From an uncultured delta proteobacterium (GTDB lineage Bacteria > Myxococcota_A > Polyangia > Polyangiales > Polyangiaceae): a stretch of 62,607 nt of DNA. How positions within the stretch are numbered: position 1 is the stretch's first letter; the number at the start of each line of letters is the position of its first letter. Where the stretch lies: NCBI GenBank assembly GCA_903906315.1, contig CAIVJW010000256.1, positions 1-62,607 on the forward strand, in the 5' to 3' direction. Of this stretch, positions 22,890 through 34,445 are shown piece by piece. Made by a program: the position numbers and the translations under genes. The notes beneath the pieces were generated by a model that was given only the letters and a program-made list of their open reading frames with translations, was not told the origin of the DNA and did no database searches.

Positions 22890-24521
22890 ATGTTCGACGC
22901 CATCGTCTCCACGCCACTGCCCGTCAACGAGCCGCTGCTCGCCTACGCGCCGGGGAGCCCCGAGCGCGCGATCCTCAAGGCCGAGCTCGCGCGGCAGTCC
23001 GCCTCCCCGATCGACTGTCCGCTCTTCATCGGCGGCAAGGAGGTCCGGACCGCCAAGCAGGTCGACATCCGCGCGCCGCATCGGAAGGACCTCGTGCTCG
23101 GCCACGCCCACGCGGCCGGCCCGGAGGAGATCGCCCAAGCGATCGCCGCCGCGAACGCCGCGCACCCGGCCTGGGCCGCGACGCCGTGGACGACGCGCGC
23201 CGCGATCTTCCTCAAGGCCGCCGACCTGCTCGCGACGAAGTACCGCCCGGTGCTCAACGCCGCAACCATGCTCGGGCAGAGCAAGACCGCGTACCAGGCC
23301 GAGATCGACTCCGCCTGCGAGCTCATCGACTTCTTTCGCTTCAACGTGAGCTACGCGCGCCGCATCGCGACCGAGCAGCCCGAGAGCCCGCGCGGCAACT
23401 GGAACATCCTCGAACCGCGCCCACTCGAGGGGTTCGTCTTCGCCGTCACGCCGTTCAACTTCACGGCCATCGCGGGCAACCTGCCCTCGGCGCCCGCGAT
23501 GCTCGGCAACACGGTCGTGTGGAAGCCGGCGAGCTCCGCGCTCCTCTCCGCCCACTGGATCATGCGCATCTGGCGCGAGGCCGGACTGCCCGACGGCGTC
23601 ATCAACCTCGTGCAGGGCGCGGCCAGCGACATCTCGCGCGCGTGCCTCGGGCACCGCGACCTCGCCGGCATCCACTTCACCGGGTCGACGCCCGTCTTCA
23701 ACGCGATGTGGAAGACGATCGGCGACAACATCAGCCAGTACAAGGGCTACCCGCGCCTGGTCGGCGAGACCGGCGGCAAGGACTTCATCTTCGCGCACGC
23801 GAGCGCCGACGTCGAAGCGCTCGCCGTCGCGATGGTGCGCGGCGCCTTCGAGTACCAGGGGCAAAAGTGCTCGGCCGCCTCGCGCGCGTACATCCCGCGG
23901 TCCATCTGGCCGAAGGTGAAGGAGCTCGTGCTCGGCCACATGAGCGCGCTGAAGATGGGCGACGTCACCGACTTCCGAAACTTCGTCGGCGCGGTGATCG
24001 ACGGCAAGGCCTACAAGACGATCGCCGAGTACGTGAACCTCGCGAAGAGCGACCCGGCGTGCACGATCCTGCACGGCGGCGGCATGCGCGACACGGACGG
24101 CTGGTTCATCGAGCCCACGCTCGTCGAGGTGAGCGAGCCTCGTCACAAGCTCATGGCCGAGGAGATCTTCGGCCCGGTGCTCACGCTCTGGGTTTACCCG
24201 GACGAGGAGGAGGCCGAGGCGCTGAAGCTCTGCGACGTGACCTCGCAGTACGCGCTCACGGGCGCGCTCTTCGCGCAGGACCGCAGCTTCCTCGATCGCG
24301 CGGCGGCGACGCTGCGCTACACGGCCGGCAACCTCTACTTCAACGACAAGCCGACCGGCGCGGTCGTGGGGCAGCAGCCGTTCGGCGGCGCGCGCGGGTC
24401 GGGCACCAACGACAAGGCGGGCAGCTTGCTCAACCTCTATCGCTGGGTGTCGCCGCGCGCGATCAAGGAAAACTTCATCCCGCCGACGAGCGTCGGCTAC
24501 CCGTTCATGGAGGCCGAGTAG
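22890..24521 (+). CDS. pruA: Delta-1-pyrroline-5-carboxylate dehydrogenase
   Basis: NAD-dependent aldehyde dehydrogenase that oxidises pyrroline-5-carboxylate (glutamate semialdehyde) to glutamate, the second step of proline breakdown. The 543-residue length and sequence match the stand-alone P5CDH family rather than the bifunctional PutA. Key parts: VTPFNFTAIAGNL, the general base E293 in GETGGKDF, the nucleophile C327 in YQGQKCSAASRAY, and the C-terminal NDKPTGAVVGQQPFGG typical of P5CDH. The ATG at 22890 gives the standard N-terminus. No proline dehydrogenase gene is nearby, so the first step must be encoded elsewhere. Confidence 0.93.
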   Translation: MFDAIVSTPLPVNEPLLAYAPGSPERAILKAELARQSASPIDCPLFIGGKEVRTAKQVDIRAPHRKDLVLGHAHAAGPEEIAQAIAAANAAHPAWAATPWTTRAAIFLKAADLLATKYRPVLNAATMLGQSKTAYQAEIDSACELIDFFRFNVSYARRIATEQPESPRGNWNILEPRPLEGFVFAVTPFNFTAIAGNLPSAPAMLGNTVVWKPASSALLSAHWIMRIWREAGLPDGVINLVQGAASDISRACLGHRDLAGIHFTGSTPVFNAMWKTIGDNISQYKGYPRLVGETGGKDFIFAHASADVEALAVAMVRGAFEYQGQKCSAASRAYIPRSIWPKVKELVLGHMSALKMGDVTDFRNFVGAVIDGKAYKTIAEYVNLAKSDPACTILHGGGMRDTDGWFIEPTLVEVSEPRHKLMAEEIFGPVLTLWVYPDEEEAEALKLCDVTSQYALTGALFAQDRSFLDRAAATLRYTAGNLYFNDKPTGAVVGQQPFGGARGSGTNDKAGSLLNLYRWVSPRAIKENFIPPTSVGYPFMEAE

Positions 24522-24618
24522 CCTCCGCCCGGCGCGACGGCGGCCCCCCTCCGCCGTCGTAGCCCCACCGCGACCGGCGCCCGTGGCTTGCCGCCGGCCG
24601 CGTTGGTATGAGGCCGCG

Positions 24619-26733
24619 ATGGCCTCGCTCCGCACGCCCGCCCTCGCGCTGATCCTCGCCCTCGCGCCTGCCTGCGGGCCGGCCGCACCGCCGCCCCTCC
24701 CGCCGCCTCCCCCCTCCCCGGCTCCGCCCCCCACCGCGTCGGCGGCCGCGCCGCCGGCGCCCGCGCCGATCGTGGAGTTCGATCCCGTCACGACCGGCAT
24801 GAGCGTCGACGGCATCAAGAAGCTCTGCGACGAGCACCTCGCGAAGGCCTCGGCGCTGCTCGGCGAGATCCGCGCGCTCGACGGCGCCCCTGCGGGCAAG
24901 CTGACCTGGGAGGCGACGCTCGGCCGCTTCGACGACGCGACGCTCGAGGTCAACGCGGCCAGCGAGTTCCCGTACCTCATGGGCGTCGCACACCCGGACG
25001 AGGCCGTGCGCGCCGCGGCCAAGACCTGCGAGCCGAAGACCGACAAGCTCACGACCGCGATGTGGCTCGACGCCGGGCTCGCGTCGGTCGTCAAGGCGTA
25101 CGCGGCGAAGGCCGAGCCCCTCGCCGGCGAGCGCGCCCGCCTGCTGCGCGACGTGCTGCGCGACTTCCGCCGCAACGGCCTCGAGCTGCCCGCGGACAAG
25201 CAGAAGCGCATCCGCGACCTGAACGAGGAGCTGACCGCGATCGGCCAGGACTTCATGTCGAACATCGGCGCGTCGGTCGGCAAGATCGACGTGAAGCCGG
25301 CGCAGCTCGAGGGCCTTCCGAAGGAGTACGTCGCCAAGCACACGCCGGGCGCGAAGGGCACGGTCGAGATCACCACCGACTACCCGGACTTCTTCCCGTT
25401 CGTGACCTACGCCAAGGATCGCGCGGCGGCGCTCGACCTCTACGTGAAGTTCACGAACCGCGGCGGCGACGCGAACGTGAAGCTCCTCGAGCGGCTGCTC
25501 AAGCTGCGCCACGACAAGGCAAAGCTGCTCGGGTACGAGTCCTGGGCCGACTACGCGATCGAGCCGCGCATGGCGAAGACGCCGAAGGCCGTGCGCGCGT
25601 TCCTCGATCAGGTGCGCGGCGCGCTGCGCGAGCCCGCGAAGGTCGAGCTCGCCGAGCTCGTGAAGGAGCACGTCGTGCACGGCGGCAAGGCGACCGACAA
25701 GCTCGCGCCGTCGGAGCGCTACTACCTCGAGGACAAGGTCCGCGCGGCGAAGTTCAAGTTCGACTCGCAGGAGCTCAGCGCGTACCTCGAGATCGGCGCC
25801 GTGAAGAAGGGCCTCATGGACCTCACGGCGAAGATGTACGGCCTCGAGTACCGCGAGGTTCCCGCGAAGGCGTGGCACGCCGACGTGACCGCGTACGAGG
25901 TGTGGTCCGGGGCCGAGCTCGTCGGCAAGTTCTACTTCGACCTGTACTCACGGCCGAACAAGTACAAGCACGCCGCGATGTTCACGATCCGCACGGCGAA
26001 GACGCTGCGCGACGGCTCGTACCAGAAGCCCGTCGCGTCGCTCGTCTGCAACTTCCCGAAGCCGGGCGCCGAGCCCGCGCTCATGTCGCACGAGGACGTC
26101 GTGACGTTCTTCCACGAGTTCGGGCACGTGCTGCATCACCTGCTCACGCGCGCCGAGCTCGCCGCGTACTCGGGCACGAGCACGGCGCGCGACTTCGTCG
26201 AGGCCCCGTCGCAGATGTTCGAGGAGTGGGCGTGGTCGCGCGACGTGCTCGACCTGTTCGCGCGGCACCACACGACGGGCGAGAAGCTGCCGGACGAGCT
26301 CTTCGCGGCGATGCAGCGCGCGCGCACCTTCGGACGCGCGCTCGCGACCCAGCGCCAGCTCTTCCTCGCGACGCTCGACCTCGAATACCACACGCGCGAC
26401 GTGCCCCTCGACACCACCAAGGTCGTCGAGGAGGTGCAGAACGCGACCGACTCGTTCCCCTTCGTGCGCGGCACGCACTTCCAGTCGAGCTTCGGGCACC
26501 TCATCGGCTACGACGCCGGCTACTACGGCTACCAGTGGGCGCTCTCGCTCTCACGCGACGTGCTGACGCGCTTCAAGAAGGAGGGGCTGCAGAACCCGGC
26601 CACCGCGGCATCATGGCGCACCGAGGTGCTCTCGCGCGGCGGCGGCGACGACGAGCGTGCCATGATCGGCCGCTTCCTCGGCCGCGAGCCGAACCACGCC
26701 GCGTACCTCGGGTTCCTGACCGGCAAGGACTGA
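24619..26733 (+). CDS. M3 family zinc metallopeptidase, lipoprotein
   Basis: A 704-residue thimet-oligopeptidase-like peptidase. The zinc-binding HEFGH is at 499-503, in FFHEFGHVLHHLL, with the third ligand presumably in the following FVEAPSQMFEEW, as in the family. The N-terminus differs from cytoplasmic relatives: a signal segment with lipobox APAC and then a long Pro-rich linker, so it is probably attached to the periplasmic side of a membrane. Family members cleave short peptides. The ATG at 24619 begins the signal peptide. The gene follows pruA by 97 bases and may share in amino-acid scavenging, but no tight operon signal is seen. Confidence 0.92.
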   Translation: MASLRTPALALILALAPACGPAAPPPLPPPPPSPAPPPTASAAAPPAPAPIVEFDPVTTGMSVDGIKKLCDEHLAKASALLGEIRALDGAPAGKLTWEATLGRFDDATLEVNAASEFPYLMGVAHPDEAVRAAAKTCEPKTDKLTTAMWLDAGLASVVKAYAAKAEPLAGERARLLRDVLRDFRRNGLELPADKQKRIRDLNEELTAIGQDFMSNIGASVGKIDVKPAQLEGLPKEYVAKHTPGAKGTVEITTDYPDFFPFVTYAKDRAAALDLYVKFTNRGGDANVKLLERLLKLRHDKAKLLGYESWADYAIEPRMAKTPKAVRAFLDQVRGALREPAKVELAELVKEHVVHGGKATDKLAPSERYYLEDKVRAAKFKFDSQELSAYLEIGAVKKGLMDLTAKMYGLEYREVPAKAWHADVTAYEVWSGAELVGKFYFDLYSRPNKYKHAAMFTIRTAKTLRDGSYQKPVASLVCNFPKPGAEPALMSHEDVVTFFHEFGHVLHHLLTRAELAAYSGTSTARDFVEAPSQMFEEWAWSRDVLDLFARHHTTGEKLPDELFAAMQRARTFGRALATQRQLFLATLDLEYHTRDVPLDTTKVVEEVQNATDSFPFVRGTHFQSSFGHLIGYDAGYYGYQWALSLSRDVLTRFKKEGLQNPATAASWRTEVLSRGGGDDERAMIGRFLGREPNHAAYLGFLTGKD

Positions 26734-26777
26734 GCGGCGGGATTCGGCGCTCGCCGGAGCGCGCGGATCCGGCGGGA

Positions 26778-29700
26778 CTACGGCTCGACCGCGACGCCGA
26801 GCTGGACGCGCAGCGCGTGGTGCGCGTCCGACACCACGAAACCGAGCAGATCGTCGAGCTTCGCCTCGGCGCCGAGCACGCCCCGCGCCTCGTTGCGCAG
26901 CACGCCGGCCACGACGTCGAGATCGCCCGAGAGCGTGTAGCCCGCGCGCGTCGCGCAGCGCTCGACCGATCCCGCCCAGCGCGACAGATCGACGCGCCCG
27001 CCGGCCTGCTCGAGATCGGACACGGCCTGGAGCAACCGGTCGTGCTGATGATCGGCCAGGCTCACTTCGAGATGTCGCTGGAGCGCCTCCACCTCGCCGC
27101 GCAGCTTGCCGGGCACGGGCGCGGTCGACTTCGCGACGCCGATCGCGGCCAGGAAGCACGCGGAGAGGTCGTCGAGCGACGGATAGTAGAGGAGCAGCCG
27201 GTGCTCGCCGACGAAGTACGCGAGCTGCCGCCCGGCGAGGAACGCAAGCTCGGAGAGGCTGCGCCCACGCAGCACGGTGCCGCCCGCGACGACGGCGAGC
27301 GGGTCCGTCGTCACCGCGGCGAGGGCGAGCGCCGCGTCCTCGCGCAGGTAGAGCGGAGGCGCCGCGACGCCGAGCAGGTGGCTCGCCCACGCGAACGACC
27401 GCACGATCGACAGCGTGCTGAGGTGCGCGTCCTGCTTCGTCGCCGGGTCGAGGACCGGCACGCGCCCGTCGGCCTGCGTGCGCGCGATGCGGAACGCGAT
27501 CGCCGGCGCGGCGACGGCTGCGAAGATCGCGCCGACGTTTCGATCTCGGTCGGCCGGCTTGAAGAGGTCCCAGGACGAGTCGAGGAGGGGCCGCTCGAGC
27601 TTCGGCAGGCCGCTCGGCCGATGCTCGTCGAAGACGAAGCGCTCGCGCGGCTCGGGCGCCCGCAGGTGCGACGTGACGGCAGCGGCGCAGTACGCCTGGT
27701 CGGGGCGCTTGCTGCGCTGGTAGAGCTCGAAGAGCGAGTGGAAGGTCGCGAGCCGGCTCGGGTCGAGCGCGGCGGCCTCCTGCAGGTGGCCGATGGCGCG
27801 CTCGAGCTGCCCCGTCTCCCGCGCGAGGTCCGCGGCGACGAGGTGCCCACCGAGATCCTCAGGCTTCTCGGCGAGCGAATCGGCGAAGGCGTCGAGCGCG
27901 AGCTCGGCGTCGTCGAGGTGATCGCGCAAGAGGAGGCCGAGCCGGCGGCAGAGCTCCCAGGTGATCTCCGCGCGGATGGCGCCCTTCGGTAGCCGCCCCG
28001 TGCGGCCGAGCATGCGCCGGTACACCTTCTCGAGCTCGCTCCACTCCTGACGCTCGGCGAGCACTTGCGCGAGGATCTCGAGCGATTCGAGCGCGCCCGG
28101 GTCGGTCTCGAGCGCGAGCTCGAGCGTCGCGAGCGCCTCGTCCTCGCGATCGAGATCGCGCAGCAGGTGCTTGCCGAGGGCGACGAGGCGCGCGCCCTTG
28201 GCCTTCGGATCCTGGGTCGCCTGGGCGGCTCGCCGCCTCATCGCGAGCGCGAGATCGCGCGCGCCTAGGGACTCGTAGACACGGTGGAGCTCATCGAGGA
28301 CGCGGACGTCGTCCGGCCGCAGATCGCGCGCCGCCTCGAGGCGAGCGCGCGCCCGAGGCACGTCGCCGGCGACGTCCTCCCAGCGCTTGGCGAACGCCGT
28401 GAGCAGCGCGAAGCGGGCGCCCGCGTCCTTCTCCATGGCGAGCAGGCGGTCCTCGGTGGCGGCGACCGCACGAAAATCGCGCTCGGCGAGGCACAGCTCG
28501 AGGACGGCTTCGAGCGAGCCTCGATGTCCCGGCACGATGGAGAGCGCCTTCTCGTAGCTCGAGATGGCCTCGCGCGCCTTGCCCTGCGCGCGCTTCGCGT
28601 CGCCGATGCGCTGGTAGATCGTCGCGCGCTCGGGTGGCGTGGCCAGGCCGCGCGCCAGCGCCCGCTTGAGCTCGGCGAGGGCCTCGTCGTGCGCGCCCCC
28701 CTCGTTCAGCGCCTCCGCGGAGGCGATCAGGGCGACGACCGAGGCCTCCTCGACGGGGGCCCTCGTCGCACCGGCGGCCGAGGCGACCGGCGCCTTGACC
28801 GCCCCGGTCGCGACGGGCGCGGGGGCTGGCGCGACGTCGGCCGGGGATGGATCGGCCCCGGCCGGCGCGGACACGTCGCCCCTCGACGCCTCGCTCTTCG
28901 ACACGTCGACGATCACGCGCGGCAGCTGCGCCTGCGGGAGGGGCGCGACCGCGCGATCGGTCGGCGCTGCGACCTCGGTCGATGGCGGTGGCTCGGGCGG
29001 CCCGATATCGACCTGGATATCGTCACTCGATGCGCGCGGGTCGGGCGCCGCGACGATGACGACCGGCGGCGGCTCGGCGACCGGCGGCGGCGCGGGGTCG
29101 ACGTGGGCGTCGGCCACCACGGGATCGGGAGGCGATCCGGCAGGAAGGACCGGCGCGTGCTCGGCAACGGCGAGCGCAGGAGCCTCCACCGGTCCGGCCG
29201 CCGACTCCCGCGGTGCGTCGCCCTCGACGTCGACGGATGGCGCGACCGCCGGCGCGGGCGTGCCCGGTGCGTTCGCGCTCGAAGGCCCGGGCGCGGGCTG
29301 GGGGGTCGAAGGAGGCTCGCGGCGCTGCGGCGGCACGATCGCGAGCGGGAGCGCGCCTCGCACGAAGCCGAAGCCGGGCACCACACCGACCAGGGCCTCG
29401 CTCTCGCGCACCCGCGCATAAAGCGCCTCGGCGGTGATCCCTTCCGCGGGATCGACGTCGTCGATCGTCTCGACGACCGCGCGGGTGAACGGCGAGGGCA
29501 CCTCCTCGGTGCGATCGCTCGTCGGGCGGGCGCCGATGAGCAACCCGATGCCGGGCGCGACGCTCTTGAGCGCGTCCTTGGCCGCGGCGACCACCGTCGC
29601 CGACCGGAACGGGTCCTCCGCGTCGGGCATGTGCCGGCACTCGAGGACGAACAGCACGGGACCCGACGCCCGATCGCGGAACACCGCGGCCACGTCCGCG

Positions 29701-29999
29701 ATCGCGTCCCCCGTGTCCGGGTTCGCCGGATCGAGGCACAGGAAGAACTCGCCGGCCTCGGACAGCGCGGCGGAGCCCGAGGCATAGAGGACGACCGTGT
29801 CCTCGGATCCGGGGGCCTCCTGCTCGAGGATCCCGTCGATCTGCTCCGCCAGGTCCACGGCGGGGTCGAGATCGACGACGCGAAACCGCGTGTCGTCGAG
29901 CGGTAGCCGAGATCGGACGAGGTCGCCGTCCAGCGCTCCGGGGGCGGGCCGCTGGTTCGGTTCGAGCGTCGGCGTAGCGATGAGTGCGAGACGCTTCAT
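26778..29999 (-). CDS. Degenerate caspase-like domain protein with TPR repeats
   Basis: A 1073-residue cytoplasmic protein. Residues 1-220 resemble a caspase/metacaspase (C14) fold: YASGSA at 72-77 matches the usual YFSGHG, LFVLECRHMPD at 116-126 matches the catalytic-cysteine strand, and PSPFTRAVVETI at 169-180 matches the conserved late motif. The catalytic histidine is replaced by S76 and the cysteine position is unclear (C121 or R122), so it is probably not a protease. A Pro/Ala-rich linker runs to about 410. TPR-like repeats span about 440-800 (for example AISSYEKALSIVPGHRGSLE). A C-terminal ~250-residue domain with LAFLAGRQLAYFV and LLLYYPSLDDL has no known name. It is the last gene of an FHA-kinase cluster, 94 bases downstream of the kinase. 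Confidence 0.75.
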   Translation of the reverse strand: MKRLALIATPTLEPNQRPAPGALDGDLVRSRLPLDDTRFRVVDLDPAVDLAEQIDGILEQEAPGSEDTVVLYASGSAALSEAGEFFLCLDPANPDTGDAIADVAAVFRDRASGPVLFVLECRHMPDAEDPFRSATVVAAAKDALKSVAPGIGLLIGARPTSDRTEEVPSPFTRAVVETIDDVDPAEGITAEALYARVRESEALVGVVPGFGFVRGALPLAIVPPQRREPPSTPQPAPGPSSANAPGTPAPAVAPSVDVEGDAPRESAAGPVEAPALAVAEHAPVLPAGSPPDPVVADAHVDPAPPPVAEPPPVVIVAAPDPRASSDDIQVDIGPPEPPPSTEVAAPTDRAVAPLPQAQLPRVIVDVSKSEASRGDVSAPAGADPSPADVAPAPAPVATGAVKAPVASAAGATRAPVEEASVVALIASAEALNEGGAHDEALAELKRALARGLATPPERATIYQRIGDAKRAQGKAREAISSYEKALSIVPGHRGSLEAVLELCLAERDFRAVAATEDRLLAMEKDAGARFALLTAFAKRWEDVAGDVPRARARLEAARDLRPDDVRVLDELHRVYESLGARDLALAMRRRAAQATQDPKAKGARLVALGKHLLRDLDREDEALATLELALETDPGALESLEILAQVLAERQEWSELEKVYRRMLGRTGRLPKGAIRAEITWELCRRLGLLLRDHLDDAELALDAFADSLAEKPEDLGGHLVAADLARETGQLERAIGHLQEAAALDPSRLATFHSLFELYQRSKRPDQAYCAAAVTSHLRAPEPRERFVFDEHRPSGLPKLERPLLDSSWDLFKPADRDRNVGAIFAAVAAPAIAFRIARTQADGRVPVLDPATKQDAHLSTLSIVRSFAWASHLLGVAAPPLYLREDAALALAAVTTDPLAVVAGGTVLRGRSLSELAFLAGRQLAYFVGEHRLLLYYPSLDDLSACFLAAIGVAKSTAPVPGKLRGEVEALQRHLEVSLADHQHDRLLQAVSDLEQAGGRVDLSRWAGSVERCATRAGYTLSGDLDVVAGVLRNEARGVLGAEAKLDDLLGFVVSDAHHALRVQLGVAVEP

Positions 30000-30093
30000 G
30001 CCTCTTCGCCCAGCGGGTAGGACCGCATGATGGCGAGCGAATCTAGCAGGGCCGTCGCCGCTGCGGGAGCCGTTCGACGCGGCCGGTGCCAGG

Positions 30094-31353
30094 TCAGGTC
30101 GCACCGGTCAGCGCGCGCACCACGGCGGCGCCGTCCGCAGGCCGCGCGACGTCGGGCCCCATGCACGAAAGAGCCAGCGCCCTCCACGATGCCAGGTCCG
30201 AACGGGCCTCGGGGAATCCCACGGCCGGGTCGAGCCGCTCGATCACGTCCTCGAGGATGCGCCCATAGCCGTACACGTCGTCCCTCGCGTCCGAGGGCCG
30301 TCCCGCGAGGCGCTCGGGCGAGAGGTACCCCGCGCTTCCCCCCTCGGCCGGTGCCCCAGCGAGTCGAGCGAGCCCCAGGTCCCCGAGCACGGGCTCGTCA
30401 CCGGATCGGAGCAGGATGTTCGCGGGCTTCACGTCCGCGTGCACCCAACCACGGCGATGCACCCGCGCCAGCGCCCGCGCGAGGGGCACGGCCCAGCGCC
30501 CGACGGGCTGAAGGACCTCGAGGTCCCCCGATCGGAGGACGTCCCGCACCGATCCGAGGGCGACCCACTCGAACGCGATCCAGCCCTCCGACGGGCTCGC
30601 GTCGAAGACGCGCACGACGCCCGGCCCCGCGAGCTCCACGGTCGCGGCGACCTCGCGCTCGAGCGCGGCACGGTCCGCGTCGCGCCGGTGATAGATCTTG
30701 AACGCCGTTCGCCGACCGAGCACCTCGTCCTCGGCCTCGTACACCGCACCGGCGCCACCGCGCGCGGCCTCGCGAAGGACGCGAAACGGGCCGCCCTTGG
30801 GCGTGGCGGCGACAATTGTCGCCTCGTCCTTCGCGCGCGGCCGCGACGAAGCCCCCCCCAGCTCGGTGGTCCAGCGCCGGTGCCGCTCCACCGCGCCGGG
30901 CGCCGCGATGTCCCGCGCGAGCACGCGCTCGATCGTCCCGACCGCCCGCGCGAGCTGCCCGGTCGCCGCGTGAAGGTCGGCCGCGAGCACGAGCCCCGCG
31001 ACGCAGCGAACGCCCTCGAGCACCCTCAGCGCCGACGCCTCTTCGCCGCGGGCCGCGAGGATCTCGGCGCACGCCACGCGCACCTCCTCGGCGACCGGAC
31101 GCGCCGACGCCGCCTCGATCGCAGCGCCGACCGCGGTCGCCTCGCGCGCCGTCCCGCGGGCTCGGCGTAGCAGCCCGATCGCCTCCTCGACGCCGGGCCC
31201 GCCGGGCCGCCCGAGCTCACCGAGCCGATCGATCAGCCGGTCGTTGTCGCGCGGCGGCTCCGGCGCGGGAGCCGGCTCGGCGGCCGCATCGACCGCCCGC
31301 GGCGAGGCCCCGTCCCCGCCGAACAGCGCGCGGACCTTGCCCCAGAGGCTCAT
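30094..31353 (-). CDS. Hanks-type Ser/Thr protein kinase with N-terminal helical region
   Basis: A 419-residue soluble kinase. Residues 1-170 are helical and TPR-like, with no kinase features. The kinase domain runs from about 188 to the end: a glycine-rich loop (ARGGAGAVYEAED), the ATP-anchoring K219 in AFKIY, the catalytic loop HADVKPANILL (D307; HAD instead of HRD), the metal motif DLG instead of DFG at 325-327, and APAEGGSAGYLSPERL. All catalytic residues needed for activity are present. A TPP/TIV-type segment before the domain (EATIVAATP) is a plausible phospho-acceptor for the FHA partner. Its start overlaps the FHA gene's end by 4 bases, so the two are translationally coupled. Confidence 0.9.
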   Translation of the reverse strand: MSLWGKVRALFGGDGASPRAVDAAAEPAPAPEPPRDNDRLIDRLGELGRPGGPGVEEAIGLLRRARGTAREATAVGAAIEAASARPVAEEVRVACAEILAARGEEASALRVLEGVRCVAGLVLAADLHAATGQLARAVGTIERVLARDIAAPGAVERHRRWTTELGGASSRPRAKDEATIVAATPKGGPFRVLREAARGGAGAVYEAEDEVLGRRTAFKIYHRRDADRAALEREVAATVELAGPGVVRVFDASPSEGWIAFEWVALGSVRDVLRSGDLEVLQPVGRWAVPLARALARVHRRGWVHADVKPANILLRSGDEPVLGDLGLARLAGAPAEGGSAGYLSPERLAGRPSDARDDVYGYGRILEDVIERLDPAVGFPEARSDLASWRALALSCMGPDVARPADGAAVVRALTGAT

Positions 31354-32555
31354 TCGCTGCCCCCGCGCGGAGCCACCACGCGCAGCCGTACGGGCCCGCC
31401 GCGCTCCGCACGAAATTCATCGCCCACGCAGAGCTCGGCCACCGCGCCGACCTCGAGCTCCCCCAGGATCGGGCGCGAAGCCCCGTCCGGCGTGCGAAGC
31501 ACCACGAAGGCCTGATCGCCCTCGACCTCGCGGCCGATCCGCCACCCTCGTACGCGCAGCTCGCCGAGGGGCGCGAGGTACCGCTCGCCCGCGACCTCGA
31601 CGACCACCTCGGTCGACGCTCCCGACGCGTCTACGCCGCGCGGCGCGATCGCGCACGGCACCTCCCCGCCCAGCTCGACTCGCACGCCCTCCCCGACGGG
31701 GATCGAGCCCTCGAGCCGTGCGCCGGCGATCAGCGTCCCGTTCCGAGTCCCGAGGTCCTCGACGACCGCCCCCGCCGTCACGCGCCCAATCCGAAGGTGC
31801 ACGCGGCTCACCGCCCGAGACGCCACCACGATGGTCGCTTCGCCTCGGCCGACGGTCACCTCGTCGCCGAGCGCGCACCGGACCGGCTCGCCATCGATCT
31901 CGAGATCGACGACGGGCCCCCGCGCGAGCCGCGCCGTGATGCCCCTCGCCGCATCCGCCGCGCGCTCGGATTCCGGCCCCCCGGCAAGGCTCCGCGCCAC
32001 CCCCAAGGCCGCGCGCCGCTCCCCGCCTCGGTCGAGGTCGTCCAGGCGAAGCAGCGCGTGCTCGCGCTCGACCCGACCTCGGTCCGCGGCCTCGTCGCGC
32101 ACCAGCCGCGCCTCGAGCTTCTCGATCGCCCCCGCCGCGGTCAGCGCGCGCACCTCCCCTTCGATGTCGCCGACCAGGGCGTACGCCTCCGCGGCGCGCT
32201 CGTGCTCGCCCACCGCCTCGAGGTCCCGAGCGACCTCGACGACGTCCGTCCGCAGCAGCGCTCCGCCTCCGCCGCGCAGGACATCGAGCCCGAGCAGCGC
32301 CTTGCGACCCGCCGCCCGGCGCCGCAGCGCCTCGTCGACCGCCGTCGCCGCAGCCAGCGCGCAGAGCGCGATCCGGCGCGCCGGCGACCCTTCGGCGTCC
32401 GCCCGAAGAAGGAGAAGCCGCGCCGCGTCGTCCGGCCGCCCAGCTTCCACGTAGAGCGCCGCCGCGGCCTCGAGGTCCCCGGCGAGCTCCCTCTTCCTCG
32501 CCTCCTTCGCGCGCGATCCGGACCAGAGATCGCCGAGCCGGTCGAAGAGTCCCAC
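31350..32555 (-). CDS. FHA-domain protein
   Basis: A 401-residue soluble protein starting with GTG at 32555. Residues 1-205 are helical repeats (AGDLEAAAALYVEAGRPDDA, VGEHERAAEAYALVGD) resembling TPRs. An FHA domain follows at about 213-300, with the phosphothreonine-binding residues in GRGE, S250/R251 and H253 of VSRVH, and N272-G-T in RNGTLIAG. The C-terminal ~100 residues hold a second beta-rich segment that could be another FHA-like fold but lacks the full binding set. The gene's stop overlaps the kinase start by 4 bases, so the FHA protein is likely the kinase's phospho-dependent partner. Confidence 0.88.
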   Translation of the reverse strand: MGLFDRLGDLWSGSRAKEARKRELAGDLEAAAALYVEAGRPDDAARLLLLRADAEGSPARRIALCALAAATAVDEALRRRAAGRKALLGLDVLRGGGGALLRTDVVEVARDLEAVGEHERAAEAYALVGDIEGEVRALTAAGAIEKLEARLVRDEAADRGRVEREHALLRLDDLDRGGERRAALGVARSLAGGPESERAADAARGITARLARGPVVDLEIDGEPVRCALGDEVTVGRGEATIVVASRAVSRVHLRIGRVTAGAVVEDLGTRNGTLIAGARLEGSIPVGEGVRVELGGEVPCAIAPRGVDASGASTEVVVEVAGERYLAPLGELRVRGWRIGREVEGDQAFVVLRTPDGASRPILGELEVGAVAELCVGDEFRAERGGPVRLRVVAPRGGSE

Positions 32556-32656
32556 GGGCGAACCTTAGCGCAGCCCTGCCGCGAGCGAGATTCCGAGGCG
32601 GACTCCGCGTGCTACGCGCGGCAAGGCCGTTGACGAAGTCACCAAAGCCTTGAAAC

Positions 32657-34378
<1,722 letters not shown>

Positions 34379-34445
34379 CCCACCGCGGACAGGCCCGGCG
34401 CAGCACCCGGATCACGTCCTCCAAGGTCGCGAGAAAGGCCCACGA

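Noticed and set aside
28284-29906. Long plus-strand open frame opposite the pseudocaspase/TPR gene
   Set aside because: Arg/Gly-rich low-complexity translation; the minus-strand gene has clear TPR patterns.
30816-32633. Long plus-strand open frame opposite the kinase and FHA genes
   Set aside because: Arg/Pro/Ala-rich shadow without domains; the opposite strand has full kinase and FHA motifs.
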